From contig CALBWA010000019.1 in the NCBI GenBank assembly GCA_937969505.1, forward strand, positions 1-64,000: DNA of 64,000 nucleotides, written 5' to 3'. The notes under the pieces were generated by a model that saw only the letters and a list, made by a program, of their open reading frames with translations, was not told where the DNA came from and did not search any database. Of this stretch, positions 1 to 10,239 are shown piece after piece. Each line of letters begins with the position of its first letter. The first letter of the stretch is position 1. A program made the translations under genes and the position numbers. Source of the DNA: an uncultured Erythrobacter sp. (lineage in GTDB: Bacteria > Pseudomonadota > Alphaproteobacteria > Sphingomonadales > Sphingomonadaceae).

Positions 1-180
1 CTTCAGGCATTCATATGCCTCGCCAATTGCTTTGAACTTGGCCTCTGCTTCAGCATCACCGGGATTGCGATCCGGGTGAAACTTCATCGCCAGCTTACGA
101 TAAGAGGATTTGAGCGTGGCGCCATCTGCGTCACGGCTCACCTGCAGCAATTCGTAATAATCTATTTCAGTCGCAGCCAT
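1..180 (-). CDS. dnaJ: Chaperone DnaJ, N-terminal part (cut by window start)
   Basis: Only the first 60 codons lie in the window. They form a J-domain with Tyr-Tyr-Glu-Leu near the start and the HPD tripeptide at residues 35-37 followed by RNPGD, which is the motif that stimulates DnaK ATP hydrolysis. The gene lies 89 bp downstream of dnaK on the same strand, the usual dnaK-dnaJ order, so it is probably co-transcribed from the dnaK heat-shock promoter. Full DnaJ rather than a lone J-domain protein is inferred from this position, because the Gly/Phe and zinc regions are outside the window. Confidence 0.93.
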   Translation of the reverse strand, partial: MAATEIDYYELLQVSRDADGATLKSSYRKLAMKFHPDRNPGDAEAEAKFKAIGEAYECLK

Positions 181-269
181 CGGGTTCCCCGCCCTCTTGA
201 AAACGGTCGCCGCCGCTGCGCCCTCAAGTTTCAGGCAACAGCAGCGGCAAACACGTTTACATCAGGACA

Positions 270-2201
<1,932 letters not shown>

Positions 2202-2310
2202 GGTGTTTTATTCCGTTCCCTTATTTGGACGCTGCGCTCTGGGTTTCCCGAAAAGGCGAAACCGGTCGGCAGCTCTGATAGATTGGTGTTAAAAGCTATG
2301 TACCCCGGCG

Positions 2311-2338
2311 ATATAGGTGCGGTTTTGCTTGGCACAAG
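2311..2338 (-). promoter_or_regulatory. Sigma-32 (RpoH)-type heat-shock promoter of dnaK
   Basis: Read on the minus strand, CTTGTG (2338-2333) is followed after 15 nt by CCTATAT (2317-2311). This matches the alphaproteobacterial RpoH pattern of a CTTG -35 box and a C-rich TAT -10 box. The dnaK start codon is about 110 nt downstream. The site overlaps the proposed forward promoter at 2329-2357, so the two divergent genes may share this region. Predicted by eye; no transcript evidence. Confidence 0.6.
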
Positions 2339-2357
2339 GGATGGCACGGACTAGTTT
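2329..2357 (+). promoter_or_regulatory. Possible sigma-70 promoter of the PCu(A)C-type gene
   Basis: TTGGCA at 2329-2334 and TAGTTT at 2352-2357 are separated by exactly 17 nt. A start site near 2364 would leave a short leader with an AGGGAG ribosome-binding site at 2371-2376 and a GTG start at 2385. The -10 box is a weak match. Confidence 0.35.
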
Positions 2358-2384
2358 TTGTCCACACGAGAGGGAGTATTCACC

Positions 2385-2861
2385 GTGAAAAGATTTGCAT
2401 TTGTATCCGCCGCTGTCCTGGCCGCCAGCCTGTCACTGGGCGCCTGCACCAGTGAGCCGGAGCCCGTGGTAGAGCCTGACGGTGTCCCTGGACTGACGGT
2501 TTCCAATGCACGCATGATGCTCGCCCCGGTCGCGGGTAATCCGGCCGCGGTGTATTTCGATGTGGCCTATGAAGGGGACCGCGGGCTGTCCATCAGTCGA
2601 GCCCATGTCGAGGGCGCAGAGTCGGCAACGTTGCATGCCTTTGGCGAATGGGAAGGCAAAATGCAGATGGCAGAAGCTATGCCCGTCGCAATGTCCAAGG
2701 GATCGACCATAGCGTTTGAGCCTGGTGGCCTTCATGTGATGGCCTTTGACGTCTCCCCCGATTTGCAGCCCGGTGACACGGCAGAAGTAACCATCACTGT
2801 GTCCGGTGGTGACAAGCATAGCTTTTCGGCTGAAGTTAAGGCCGCCGGGGAAGACCGCTGA
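2385..2861 (+). CDS. PCu(A)C-type copper chaperone lipoprotein
   Basis: The 158-residue product has a lipoprotein signal with lipobox LGAC at Cys21, then a compact beta domain of the PCu(A)C (DUF461) type. That family binds Cu(I) in the periplasm and helps load cytochrome oxidase. Candidate ligands are the His in TLHAF, the Met cluster in KMQMAEAM and the His-Val-Met in GLHVMAF. The GTG start was chosen because AGGGAG sits 8 nt upstream and the signal peptide begins there; an upstream TTG at 2358 lacks this. It is divergent from dnaK and is followed after 5 nt by the HELVH gene, so they probably form an operon. No other copper or oxidase genes are nearby. Confidence 0.85.
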   Translation: MKRFAFVSAAVLAASLSLGACTSEPEPVVEPDGVPGLTVSNARMMLAPVAGNPAAVYFDVAYEGDRGLSISRAHVEGAESATLHAFGEWEGKMQMAEAMPVAMSKGSTIAFEPGGLHVMAFDVSPDLQPGDTAEVTITVSGGDKHSFSAEVKAAGEDR

Positions 2862-2866
2862 ACGAA

Positions 2867-3379
2867 GTGCCAGCATCCCCGCTTTCTGCCCAGGTGCAAC
2901 CTTGCCCTGCCGGCGGAGAGCGGGCGCTGACTGCGGGCGAAATCGCCCTCGCACGCACCATTTTTGGCGACGCTATCGACTATGACAATGTCACAATCAG
3001 GCGGCGCAAATGGTTTCCCTTCCAACCGCGCAGAGTGACCATGGCCCCGCGCGGCCATGTCCACTTCCATCCAGACAGCCCGGCCTATTGCGACGATTTT
3101 TCGGCTGAAAATCTTCAGAGACAGGGCCTGCTGATCCACGAACTGGTTCATGTCTGGCAAACCCAGACACGCGGCCGCTGGTATCTGGTGCTCAACCGGA
3201 TGCCGTGGTCACGCTATGACTACAGCCTCAAACCGGGTTGGCCGCTGACCCGTTACGGCATTGAGCAGCAGGCAGAGATCGTGAAACACGCCTTCTGGTT
3301 GCGCAATGGCGCGCGCGTTGCAGGCGCAGGCGACAAGGCGGCGTACGAATTGCTGGTCAACTTTCCGGGGGCTGGATGA
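2867..3379 (+). CDS. vgr-related protein with HELVH metalloprotease-like motif
   Basis: The 170-residue protein has HELVHVWQ at residues 91-98, an HExxH zinc-binding signature, but no clear signal peptide or membrane segment. Proteins like this are often labelled 'vgr related protein' in sphingomonads; their biochemistry is not known to me. The start is GTG 5 nt after the previous stop. The 3' end overlaps the GNAT gene start (ATGA). A third zinc ligand might be the Glu in GIEQQAE downstream, but that is a guess. Peptidase activity is therefore possible but not shown. Confidence 0.75.
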   Translation: MPASPLSAQVQPCPAGGERALTAGEIALARTIFGDAIDYDNVTIRRRKWFPFQPRRVTMAPRGHVHFHPDSPAYCDDFSAENLQRQGLLIHELVHVWQTQTRGRWYLVLNRMPWSRYDYSLKPGWPLTRYGIEQQAEIVKHAFWLRNGARVAGAGDKAAYELLVNFPGAG

Positions 3380-3873
3380 CGGACGCAAACAATTGGACAA
3401 TCCGCAATTTCGTCCCATCCGACGCCCCAGCATTTGCGGCGCTAAACCGGCGATGGATTGACGAGATGTTCGGCATTGAAGAAGAGGATTTACGGATTCT
3501 CGGTCAACCGGAACAGGCGATTATCGCCAAGGGTGGCCGCATAGCCATTGCAGACCAGAACGATTGGGTCATCGGTACTGGTGCCATTATTCCCCCGCAC
3601 CATGACCCGGATGACGGGCTCTGTTGGCTCGAGATCATTAAAATGGCGACTGACCCATCAGCGCAAGGACGCGGGGTTGGCTCCGCGGTCCTTAACCATT
3701 TGATCGACCTTGCGCGCGAACAAGGCGCTGACATGCTGTGGCTGGAAACCAACAGCAAACTGGAAGCAGCAACAGCGCTTTACGCCAAAACCGGCTTTCG
3801 CAAACTTCAACATGAAGAGTGCTGGCCCAGCCCTTATGGCCGTTGTAATCTGCAAATGGTGATGGAGCTTTGA
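3376..3873 (+). CDS. GNAT-family N-acetyltransferase
   Basis: The 165-residue protein has the GNAT acetyl-CoA-binding signature QGRGVGSAVL in its middle, preceded by the beta-strand LEIIKMATDPSA and followed by an ETN beta-bulge (LWLETNSKLEAA) and an ALYAKTGFRK C-terminus. The acceptor substrate cannot be read from sequence. The ATG overlaps the stop of the HELVH gene, indicating translational coupling in a three-gene forward unit. It converges on grpE with only 13 bp between the stop codons. Confidence 0.93.
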   Translation: MTDANNWTIRNFVPSDAPAFAALNRRWIDEMFGIEEEDLRILGQPEQAIIAKGGRIAIADQNDWVIGTGAIIPPHHDPDDGLCWLEIIKMATDPSAQGRGVGSAVLNHLIDLAREQGADMLWLETNSKLEAATALYAKTGFRKLQHEECWPSPYGRCNLQMVMEL

Positions 3874-3886
3874 GGCCGCTCTGAGT

Positions 3887-4480
3887 TTAATCAGGCTTTT
3901 TCGCAACGCCTACCATGGCCGGGCGCAGCAAGCGATCCTTGATCATATAGCCAGATTGCATTTCCTGGACGATCGTGCCGGGTTCCTGATCTTCGGTTGG
4001 AATTTCCATCATCGCCTGATGCTGATTGGGATCAAGCGGCAGGCCCATGGAAGCAATGCGGGTGATGCCATGCTGCCCCAGCACTTTTTCCAGCTCGCGC
4101 TGCGTTGCGGCCATACCAGCGACAAAGCCCTTCAGCTTTTCATCTTCGCGCAATTCGGCAGGCAGGGCCTCCATGGCCCGACCCAGATTGTCAGCCACGC
4201 CCAAAATGTCGCGCGCAAAACCGGTTGCCGCATAAGTGCGCGCATCGGCCACGTCCTTCTCCGCCCGGCGACGCACATTTTGCGCATCAGCCTTGGCATA
4301 AAGAACATCCTGCTTGGCTTTCTCCAGGTCTTCGCGCAGTTCGGCCAGCGCTTCTTCAACGCCGCCTGTTTCCTCGTCTTCGTCGGCATCATCGCCGCCG
4401 TCGAGGAAGTGCTCAGGAACACCTTTCAATTCTTCGGCAACCGCCTCTTCTGCGGTTTCCGGCTTGTCATTGTCGATCAT
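3887..4480 (-). CDS. grpE: Nucleotide exchange factor GrpE
   Basis: The 197-residue protein has an acidic N-terminal tail (DDADEDEETGG), a long coiled-coil (residues about 45-100, with ENVRRRAEKDVADA-like heptads) and a C-terminal beta domain with ITRIASMGLPLDPNQHQAMMEIP. These are the parts of GrpE that release ADP from DnaK. It lies 12 bp downstream of hrcA on the same strand, the common hrcA-grpE operon. dnaK and dnaJ are separated from it by about 1.7 kb carrying three forward genes. Confidence 0.98.
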   Translation of the reverse strand: MIDNDKPETAEEAVAEELKGVPEHFLDGGDDADEDEETGGVEEALAELREDLEKAKQDVLYAKADAQNVRRRAEKDVADARTYAATGFARDILGVADNLGRAMEALPAELREDEKLKGFVAGMAATQRELEKVLGQHGITRIASMGLPLDPNQHQAMMEIPTEDQEPGTIVQEMQSGYMIKDRLLRPAMVGVAKKPD

Positions 4481-4492
4481 TAATTCTTCCAG

Positions 4493-5536
4493 CTATCCGA
4501 TAAGCTTGCCCAGCGAGCGGGCCGTCAGGTCAACCATGGGGACGACCCGTGCGTAATTCAACCGTGTGGGACCAATCACGCCCAAGACACCGACGACCCG
4601 GCCCTCCCGGTCACGATAGGGCGAGGCGATAACCGAAGAGCCTGAAAGTGAAAAGAGCCGGTTTTCACTACCGATAAAAATTCGTGTGGATTCCGCCTCA
4701 CGCGCTCCCTGCAACAGCTCGGCGACCGATTGCTTGTTTTCCAGATCATCCAGCAGCAGCCGCACCCGTTCAATATCGCCCAATGCCGCATCATCGAGCA
4801 GATTGGACTGCCCTCGCACAATCAGCACCGGCCGATTGGAGGCATCTTCGCTCCACACGGCCAGGCCCTGTTCCACCAGATTGCGGCTGACTTCGTCGAG
4901 CTGGCTTTTGCCCGCCTTGATCTCGCTCGAAATTGCAGTCGATGCCTCAGCCAGCGTGCGCCCGGCCAATCTCGCGGTAATGTAATTGCTCGCCTGCTCC
5001 ATGGCGGCAGGTGCAATCGCATCGCCCAATTCCATCACGCGGTTTTCGACCCCGCCATCCTCTCCCACCAGAACCGCGAGGGCGCGCCCCTGCCCCAGAT
5101 TTACAAGGCTGAATTGCGCCAGACGCTCTTCTCGGCTTGGCACCATAACCATGCCCGCCGCGCCGGACAGGTCCGAAAGCAAGGCACTGGTTTGCTCCAG
5201 CGCCTGCTCAATCGGGCCAGGTTCGCCTAATCCTTGCTCAATCGCGGCGCGTTCCTGGGCAGTGGGTTCTGCCATGCGCATCATGCCGTCAACAAACATG
5301 CGCAGACCTGTCTCGGTCGGCATGCGCCCTGCACTGGTATGCGGGGCCGCCAACAGGCCGAACTGTTCCAGATCCGCCAACACGGACCGGATCGAGGCAG
5401 GGGAGAGATTCAGCGTGCGATCGCTAGCCAATGCCTTTGACCCAACCGGCTGACCGCTGTCGAGATACCCCTCCACAACAAGGCGGAAAATCTCCCTTGC
5501 GCGGTTGGTCAGTTCGGAAATGGGTGGTGAGGACAT
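4493..5536 (-). CDS. hrcA: Heat-inducible transcription repressor HrcA
   Basis: The 347-residue protein has an N-terminal winged helix (LTNRAREIFRLVVEGYLDSG, then PVGSKAL and LSPASIRSVLADLE) followed by the GAF-like HrcA domain ending in VIGPTRLNYARVVPMVDLTA. HrcA represses chaperonin genes at CIRCE sites; no clear CIRCE repeat was seen in this window, so its targets (probably groESL) lie elsewhere. It is divergent from rph across 100 bp. A weak CTTGAG...CTAGAT pair just upstream of the start could be a heat-shock promoter but sits very close to the ATG. Confidence 0.98.
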   Translation of the reverse strand: MSSPPISELTNRAREIFRLVVEGYLDSGQPVGSKALASDRTLNLSPASIRSVLADLEQFGLLAAPHTSAGRMPTETGLRMFVDGMMRMAEPTAQERAAIEQGLGEPGPIEQALEQTSALLSDLSGAAGMVMVPSREERLAQFSLVNLGQGRALAVLVGEDGGVENRVMELGDAIAPAAMEQASNYITARLAGRTLAEASTAISSEIKAGKSQLDEVSRNLVEQGLAVWSEDASNRPVLIVRGQSNLLDDAALGDIERVRLLLDDLENKQSVAELLQGAREAESTRIFIGSENRLFSLSGSSVIASPYRDREGRVVGVLGVIGPTRLNYARVVPMVDLTARSLGKLIG

Positions 5537-5636
5537 ACCCTCTATCTAGCGGCTGGGCTTGCAGCCTCAAGCCTTCACCGCCAAAGACGCTGACAATTCG
5601 GTCCACAGCCGGCACGAATCGAACAAAGGAAATACC

Positions 5637-6350
5637 ATGCGACCTTCAGGACGCGCGCCCGATCAAATGCGCGAAATCACCATTGAGACAGGTTTCACCA
5701 AACATGCTGAAGGGTCTTGCCTGATCAGCTTTGGTGACACCCGCGTCCTGTGCACCGCCAGCGTTGAAGAACGCATTCCGCCGTGGCTTCGCGGCAAAGG
5801 TGAAGGTTGGGTGACGGGCGAGTACTCTATGCTCCCTCGTGCCACGCACACCCGCGGCAGCCGCGAGGCGGCGCGCGGCAAGCAATCGGGCCGGACCCAG
5901 GAAATCCAGCGCCTGATCGGTCGGTCGCTCCGCGCAGTGGTCGATTTGAAAAAACTCGGCGAGCGCCAGATCACGCTGGATTGCGATGTCATCCAGGCTG
6001 ATGGCGGAACCCGCACGGCGTCAATCTCTGGTGCATGGGTTGCCCTGCGTCTGGCGGTCAATTCATTGATGGCAGAAGGCGCGATCAAGGATGATCCGAT
6101 CAGCGCGCAGGTCGCCGCCATTTCCTGCGGCATTTACAAGGGCACACCCGTGCTCGATCTTGATTATCCGGAAGACAGCGACGCTGATGCCGACGCCAAT
6201 TTTGTCCTGCTGACAGGCGGTCAGATTGCAGAAGTTCAGGCCACTGCCGAGGGTGCGACGTATGACGAAGAAGGCCTGTTGCGCTTGCTTCGCTTGGCGC
6301 GGATTGGCTGCGACGGTATCTTTGCCGCGCAAATGGACGCGGTAAAATGA
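5637..6350 (+). CDS. rph: Ribonuclease PH
   Basis: The 237-residue protein trims the 3' ends of tRNA precursors by phosphorolysis. It carries MRPSGR at the start, [14 protein letters not shown] near residue 60, RSLRAVVDL near residue 100 and [14 protein letters not shown] near residue 120, all characteristic of RNase PH. The ATG at 5637 was chosen because AAAGGA lies just upstream and homologues begin MRPSGR; the frame stays open further upstream without support. Its stop overlaps the rdgB start (ATGA), so the two genes are coupled. Confidence 0.98.
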   Translation: MRPSGRAPDQMREITIETGFTKHAEGSCLISFGDTRVLCTASVEERIPPWLRGKGEGWVTGEYSMLPRATHTRGSREAARGKQSGRTQEIQRLIGRSLRAVVDLKKLGERQITLDCDVIQADGGTRTASISGAWVALRLAVNSLMAEGAIKDDPISAQVAAISCGIYKGTPVLDLDYPEDSDADADANFVLLTGGQIAEVQATAEGATYDEEGLLRLLRLARIGCDGIFAAQMDAVK

Positions 6351-6976
6351 CCCGACGATTGGGTTCGGGCACGCTGGTGATTGCCACGCATAATGCGGGC
6401 AAGTTGAAAGAGATTTCCGCCCTGCTCGAACCCTATGGCGTCAAATGCATCTCTGCCGGGTCGCTTGGCCTGCCTGAACCGGCCGAAGATGGTACTACCT
6501 TCGTCCAGAATGCGATGATCAAGGCGCGCGCTGCGGCTGAGGCTTCTGGCCTTGCGGCGCTCGCCGATGACAGCGGCCTGTCGGTCGATGCGTTGGACGG
6601 GCGACCCGGTGTATATACTGCGGATTGGGCAGAGCGGCAGTGGTTCGAAGGGGAGCCCGGGCGCGACTGGTACATGGCCATGGGCAAAGTTGAGGGTTTG
6701 CTCGCGCAGAAGGGTGCTGACATCAATCGCAGCGCTGCCTTCCATTGCGTGCTGGCGATTGCCTGGCCTGATGGGGAAAGCGCAGTTTATGAAGGGCTAT
6801 GCCCCGGATCGCTAACCTGGCCACCCCGCGGAGAGCTTGGCTTTGGCTATGATCCGGTTTTTGTGCCCGATGGCAAAAATCAGACCTTCGCCGAAATCGA
6901 TCCGGCGCAAAAACATGCCAGCAGCCACCGCGCAGATGCCTTTGCCAAACTGGTTGCCGAACAATTCGGGTCGTGA
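6347..6976 (+). CDS. rdgB: XTP/dITP pyrophosphatase (Ham1/RdgB)
   Basis: The 209-residue enzyme removes non-canonical purine nucleotides (ITP, dITP, XTP) from the pool. Family motifs are present: [13 protein letters not shown] near the N-terminus, [27 protein letters not shown] with the catalytic acidic residues, GFGYDPVF and SHRADAF at the C-terminus. Start and stop are clear, and the ATG overlaps the rph stop. It converges on a CAP-domain gene. Confidence 0.98.
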   Translation: MTRRLGSGTLVIATHNAGKLKEISALLEPYGVKCISAGSLGLPEPAEDGTTFVQNAMIKARAAAEASGLAALADDSGLSVDALDGRPGVYTADWAERQWFEGEPGRDWYMAMGKVEGLLAQKGADINRSAAFHCVLAIAWPDGESAVYEGLCPGSLTWPPRGELGFGYDPVFVPDGKNQTFAEIDPAQKHASSHRADAFAKLVAEQFGS

Positions 6977-7002
6977 TCAGCGCATGAACGCCGCTGCGGC
7001 CC

Positions 7003-7575
7003 TCACTGCTGTCTGATCTCTACGCCATAGGTGTTGCCCGCAGGCCAATATCGACAAACAAGGAAATCATCCTTGCTGTTGCGCACGACAGCGCAGCCCA
7101 GCTGCTGCGTCCCGGGCCACACCACTTGGGTATAATGCCCGACATCGCGCCAATTGCCCGTACGTGATATCTTGGGGAAGGTACCAGGCCGAAAGTGTTG
7201 TTTTTCATCAATAAATGAACCAACCATCCGCTCAGCCGGGAAATAACCAGCGGTACCCATCCACAAATTCTCGCCAGCACCACCTCGCTCGTCGTTGCTG
7301 GCGTGTCGCATCCGGCCTTCGCGCGCCAGGACGACGGCCCATTGCTGCGCCTCGCGCGCCAATTTGCGGCTCCAGGTCAGTTGCGGTGCGCCGAACCGTG
7401 CCCGCTCTTGATTGTGCGCCTCCAGCAATTCAGCGGCAAAGCGGTTGTCCGGTTCGCTGTGCCGGTCCTGAGCGGTGGCAGTGACAGTGGCCATTCCGGC
7501 ACCTACGGCCAAGGCCAGCACGATGGCGATGGTAAGTTTGTTTCGCGATCCCATGCCTGCAAACTTGACTTTCAT
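7003..7575 (-). CDS. Secreted CAP-domain (SCP/PR1-like) protein
   Basis: The 190-residue protein has an N-terminal signal peptide (KLTIAIVLALAVGAGMATVTATAQ) and then a CAP domain: LLEAHNQERARFGAPQL, a GAGENLWMG segment, and the signature GHYTQVVWPGTQQLGCA followed by VCRYWPAGN. Bacterial CAP proteins are exported and mostly uncharacterised. An internal ATG at 7554 (183 residues) is an equally good start and would leave 45 rather than 24 bp to the divergent hemW gene. It probably acts in the periplasm or outside the cell. Confidence 0.9.
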   Translation of the reverse strand: MKVKFAGMGSRNKLTIAIVLALAVGAGMATVTATAQDRHSEPDNRFAAELLEAHNQERARFGAPQLTWSRKLAREAQQWAVVLAREGRMRHASNDERGGAGENLWMGTAGYFPAERMVGSFIDEKQHFRPGTFPKISRTGNWRDVGHYTQVVWPGTQQLGCAVVRNSKDDFLVCRYWPAGNTYGVEIRQQ

Positions 7576-7599
7576 CGCTTAACAGAGCGTGAAAAGACC

Positions 7600-8751
7600 A
7601 TGGCGCGCGCACTTTATATCCATTGGCCCTTCTGCCTGAAGAAATGCCCCTATTGCGACTTCAACAGCCATGTGCGCGACGGGTTTGACGCCGAGGCATG
7701 GCGCGGCGCCTTGCTGTCAGACATGCGGCGCGAAGCTGACGTTGCTGGCAGTGAACCCCTGGAAAGCGTATTTTTCGGTGGCGGCACTCCATCGCTGATG
7801 CCGCCGCAACTTGTTGCAGATTTGCTGAACGAAGCAGAGGCGCTGTGGGGGTTTGACGCCAATATCGAGATCACGTTGGAGGCCAATCCTTCCTCGGTAG
7901 AGGCCGCCAATTTCGCGGGACTGGCCAATGCCGGTGTCAATCGCATATCGTTGGGAATACAATCGCTTGAAGATGATTGTTTACAGTTTCTCGGGCGTCT
8001 GCACAGCGTTGCAGAAGCTCTCAAGGCGCTCGATGTGGCGCAGTCTCACTTTGACCGTGTCAATTTCGATCTGATTTACGCCCGGCCCGATCAAACGCCG
8101 GAGCAATGGGCCGATGAACTATCACGCGCCCTGGCGCTCGGCACCGATCATCTATCGCTTTACCAGCTGACGATCGAGCCCAGCACCCGGTTTGAAACCG
8201 ATGTCCGGATCGGAACTTTCACGCCGCTTGATGATGACCCGGCTGCTGACCTGTACACGCTGACACAGGAAATGACCGCTGCCGCCGGCATTCCCGCCTA
8301 TGAGACCAGCAATCATGCGCGCACGGGGCAGGAAAGCCGGCACAACCTGACCTATTGGCGTTACGAGGATTATTGCGGAATTGGTCCCGGCGCTCATGGT
8401 CGTAGAAACAACGCGGCAACGCAGCGTCACAAGAAGCCGGAGACCTTCCTGTCCAAAGTCGAGACCTCGGGAGACGGGATGCAGACCTCGCGCATTCTGG
8501 GCCCTCATGAGCAGGCGTCCGAGGCGATCCTGATGGGCTTGCGTTTGGTTGAGGGAATTGATCTGGGTGCCTTGGAGACGCGTTTTGGAATATCGCGTGA
8601 CGATCTGATCCGGCAGCGAAAGGTTCACTTCTATAGTGATCTCGGCCTTGTCTGGCAGAATGGCGCGCGGCTTGGCGTCACGCCTGCCGGAATGCCATTG
8701 CTTGACGGCCTGTTGGGCGAGCTGGTTGGCGACGGTCTGGTCACGTCGTGA
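7600..8751 (+). CDS. hemW: Radical SAM haem chaperone HemW
   Basis: The 383-residue protein begins YIHWPFCLKKCPYCDFNSH, containing the CxxxCxxC radical-SAM iron-sulfur motif of the HemN/HemW family, followed by VFFGGGTPSL and EANPSSVEA. Anaerobic coproporphyrinogen dehydrogenase HemN is longer and has an N-terminal extension. This short form matches HemW, a haem-delivery protein. The ATG at 7600 was chosen since the protein family starts just before YIHWPFC; a longer open frame upstream overlaps the CAP gene on the other strand. The stop overlaps the GTG of the xerC gene. Confidence 0.96.
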   Translation: MARALYIHWPFCLKKCPYCDFNSHVRDGFDAEAWRGALLSDMRREADVAGSEPLESVFFGGGTPSLMPPQLVADLLNEAEALWGFDANIEITLEANPSSVEAANFAGLANAGVNRISLGIQSLEDDCLQFLGRLHSVAEALKALDVAQSHFDRVNFDLIYARPDQTPEQWADELSRALALGTDHLSLYQLTIEPSTRFETDVRIGTFTPLDDDPAADLYTLTQEMTAAAGIPAYETSNHARTGQESRHNLTYWRYEDYCGIGPGAHGRRNNAATQRHKKPETFLSKVETSGDGMQTSRILGPHEQASEAILMGLRLVEGIDLGALETRFGISRDDLIRQRKVHFYSDLGLVWQNGARLGVTPAGMPLLDGLLGELVGDGLVTS

Positions 8752-9659
8752 GCGATCCGATGGCCATCGCTGATTTTCTGGAGGCCTGGCGCGATCACCT
8801 TACCGATAGTCGTCGGCGCAGCCCGCATACGGTGCGTGCCTATCTCGCCTGTGCCGAGCGTCTGTTGAAGGCACGCCGGTTCAGCAGCTGGGCCGACATC
8901 GCCGGATTGGAAGGCAAGGATTTGCGCAGCCACCTTGCAACGCGCCGGGCAGAGGGCCTTGCCAACAGCAGTGCTGCGCGCGAATTATCTGCCCTGAAAA
9001 GCTTCATCCAGTTTGCCCGGGTACAGGCCGGGGACCCCGATGCCACGGCCCCTCGCCTGCGCGGACCTCGGATCAAGAAAGGTCTGCCCCGCCCCGTCAC
9101 CCCGGATGATGCCAGCAATATCGCCGATCTGGTGGCTGGCGAAGCGACCGAGGGATGGATAGGCGCAAGGGACCGTGCCGTCTTGCTGCTGCTGTACGGT
9201 TCAGGCCTGCGCATTGCCGAGGCGCTTTCGTTGAAGGGCAGCGACACCCCGCTGGGCGAAGTGCTCCAAGTGACCGGCAAGGGCGGCAAGCAGCGCCTGG
9301 TTCCGATCCTGCCCATTTGCCGCGACGCGGTGGCATCTTACCAAAGCCAGTGCCCTTGGCCGGTGGAACCCGGTGACCTGCTTTTCCGCGGTGCAAAAGG
9401 TGGCCCACTCAGCCAGGGCATGGTGCAAAAGGCAATGATGAAAGCGCGCCGTGCGCTTGGCCTGCCCGACACCGCGACACCGCATGCGCTAAGACACAGC
9501 TTCGCAACGCATCTGCTTGGTGCAGGCGCAGATTTGCGATCCTTGCAAGAATTGCTGGGTCATGCCTCGCTCGGCTCAACCCAGATTTACACGCAGGTGG
9601 ATGCGGCAACGATGCTGGAAAGCTACCGGGACGCGCATCCAAGGGCGCGGAAGAAATAA
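8748..9659 (+). CDS. xerC: Tyrosine recombinase, XerC-type
   Basis: The 303-residue protein has a SAM-like N-terminal domain (residues about 10-95) and a tyrosine-recombinase catalytic domain. Visible catalytic residues are Arg in GSGLRIAEAL, Lys in GKGGKQRLVP, the HALRH box, the His of LGHASLGSTQ and the nucleophile in QIYTQVD. Size and domain order fit the chromosome-dimer resolvases XerC/XerD rather than an element integrase. The GTG start overlaps the hemW stop. No att site or mobile-element genes surround it, which supports a housekeeping role. XerC over XerD is a judgement. Confidence 0.88.
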   Translation: MSDPMAIADFLEAWRDHLTDSRRRSPHTVRAYLACAERLLKARRFSSWADIAGLEGKDLRSHLATRRAEGLANSSAARELSALKSFIQFARVQAGDPDATAPRLRGPRIKKGLPRPVTPDDASNIADLVAGEATEGWIGARDRAVLLLLYGSGLRIAEALSLKGSDTPLGEVLQVTGKGGKQRLVPILPICRDAVASYQSQCPWPVEPGDLLFRGAKGGPLSQGMVQKAMMKARRALGLPDTATPHALRHSFATHLLGAGADLRSLQELLGHASLGSTQIYTQVDAATMLESYRDAHPRARKK

Positions 9660-9685
9660 CAACTCGTCCATCGCACTCGGGTTTC

Positions 9686-9773
9686 GGACGTCAACCCGGC
9701 GCCGGCCGGGGTCCAGGGGCACAGAGGACGGTGTATATCTCCTTTGGATTCCGGCCTTCGCAGGAATGACGGG
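9686..9773. repeat. Degenerate REP-like palindromic doublet
   Basis: The right half (9742-9768 region) reads TTTGGATTCC-GGCCTTCGCA-GGAATGACG, a hairpin like the common extragenic unit TGGATTCCCGCCTTCGCGGGAATGAC. The left half, GTCAACCCGGC...GCCGGGGTCCAGG, is a second inverted unit. The two halves face each other between the ends of two converging genes, a usual place for such elements. Both halves carry mismatches, so this copy looks old. Confidence 0.6.
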
Positions 9774-9798
9774 CCACCACAGGAGGCTTCGGGTCCGA

Positions 9799-10239
9799 TC
9801 AGGTTTTTACCGGAATTTTTCCAGGGAAGTACTTTTCTATGATCGGCGGTGTCCGCTCCCAGAAGGGAATGTCTTCATCGATAGGATCGTATGAGAATTT
9901 GACATCGATTTCGCCGCTTTCGATGAAATATTCCATCGCTGACCAGCGCCTGTCGGGTGGCTGTAAAGTGACGAACTCGTCGAGGCGCCAAAGTGCTGTT
10001 CCTAAAATGTTATCGGTTTGGACACCTTGGAAATATGGACTGTCGGCTTCAGAATACCTAAGGCAGTAATCCAAGCCACCTTCGATCCTCTCCACGTACA
10101 ACAGCACCGGCACGCCGTCGCGTCCCACGTTTTCGAGAGCTGCCACCCCGATGGAGTTCAATAGCTCAGCCTCGGTCGAGCGATCTGTTGCAGGTTGCTT
10201 TTCGGACCTGCTAAATATCCGGTGGAGGATGCCTCTCAT
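9799..10239 (-). CDS. Small acidic protein, possibly YezG/DUF600-like immunity fold
   Basis: The 146-residue protein has no signal peptide or membrane segment. Its second half has WRLDEFVT, WSAMEYFIESGEIDVKFSYDP and a KYFPGKI end, a pattern like the YezG/DUF600 group of toxin-immunity proteins (an aromatic-rich strand pair, then an acidic turn and a C-terminal Lys-Tyr-Phe). I recognise this only weakly. The ATG overlaps the gshB stop (ATGA), so it is translated with gshB. No toxin gene is adjacent. A function in immunity is therefore speculative. Confidence 0.6.
   Translation of the reverse strand: MRGILHRIFSRSEKQPATDRSTEAELLNSIGVAALENVGRDGVPVLLYVERIEGGLDYCLRYSEADSPYFQGVQTDNILGTALWRLDEFVTLQPPDRRWSAMEYFIESGEIDVKFSYDPIDEDIPFWERTPPIIEKYFPGKIPVKT

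Noticed and set aside
8748..9659. Tyrosine recombinase as sign of an integrated element
   Set aside because: It is coupled to hemW, has XerC length, and no attachment site, tRNA or mobile genes are adjacent.
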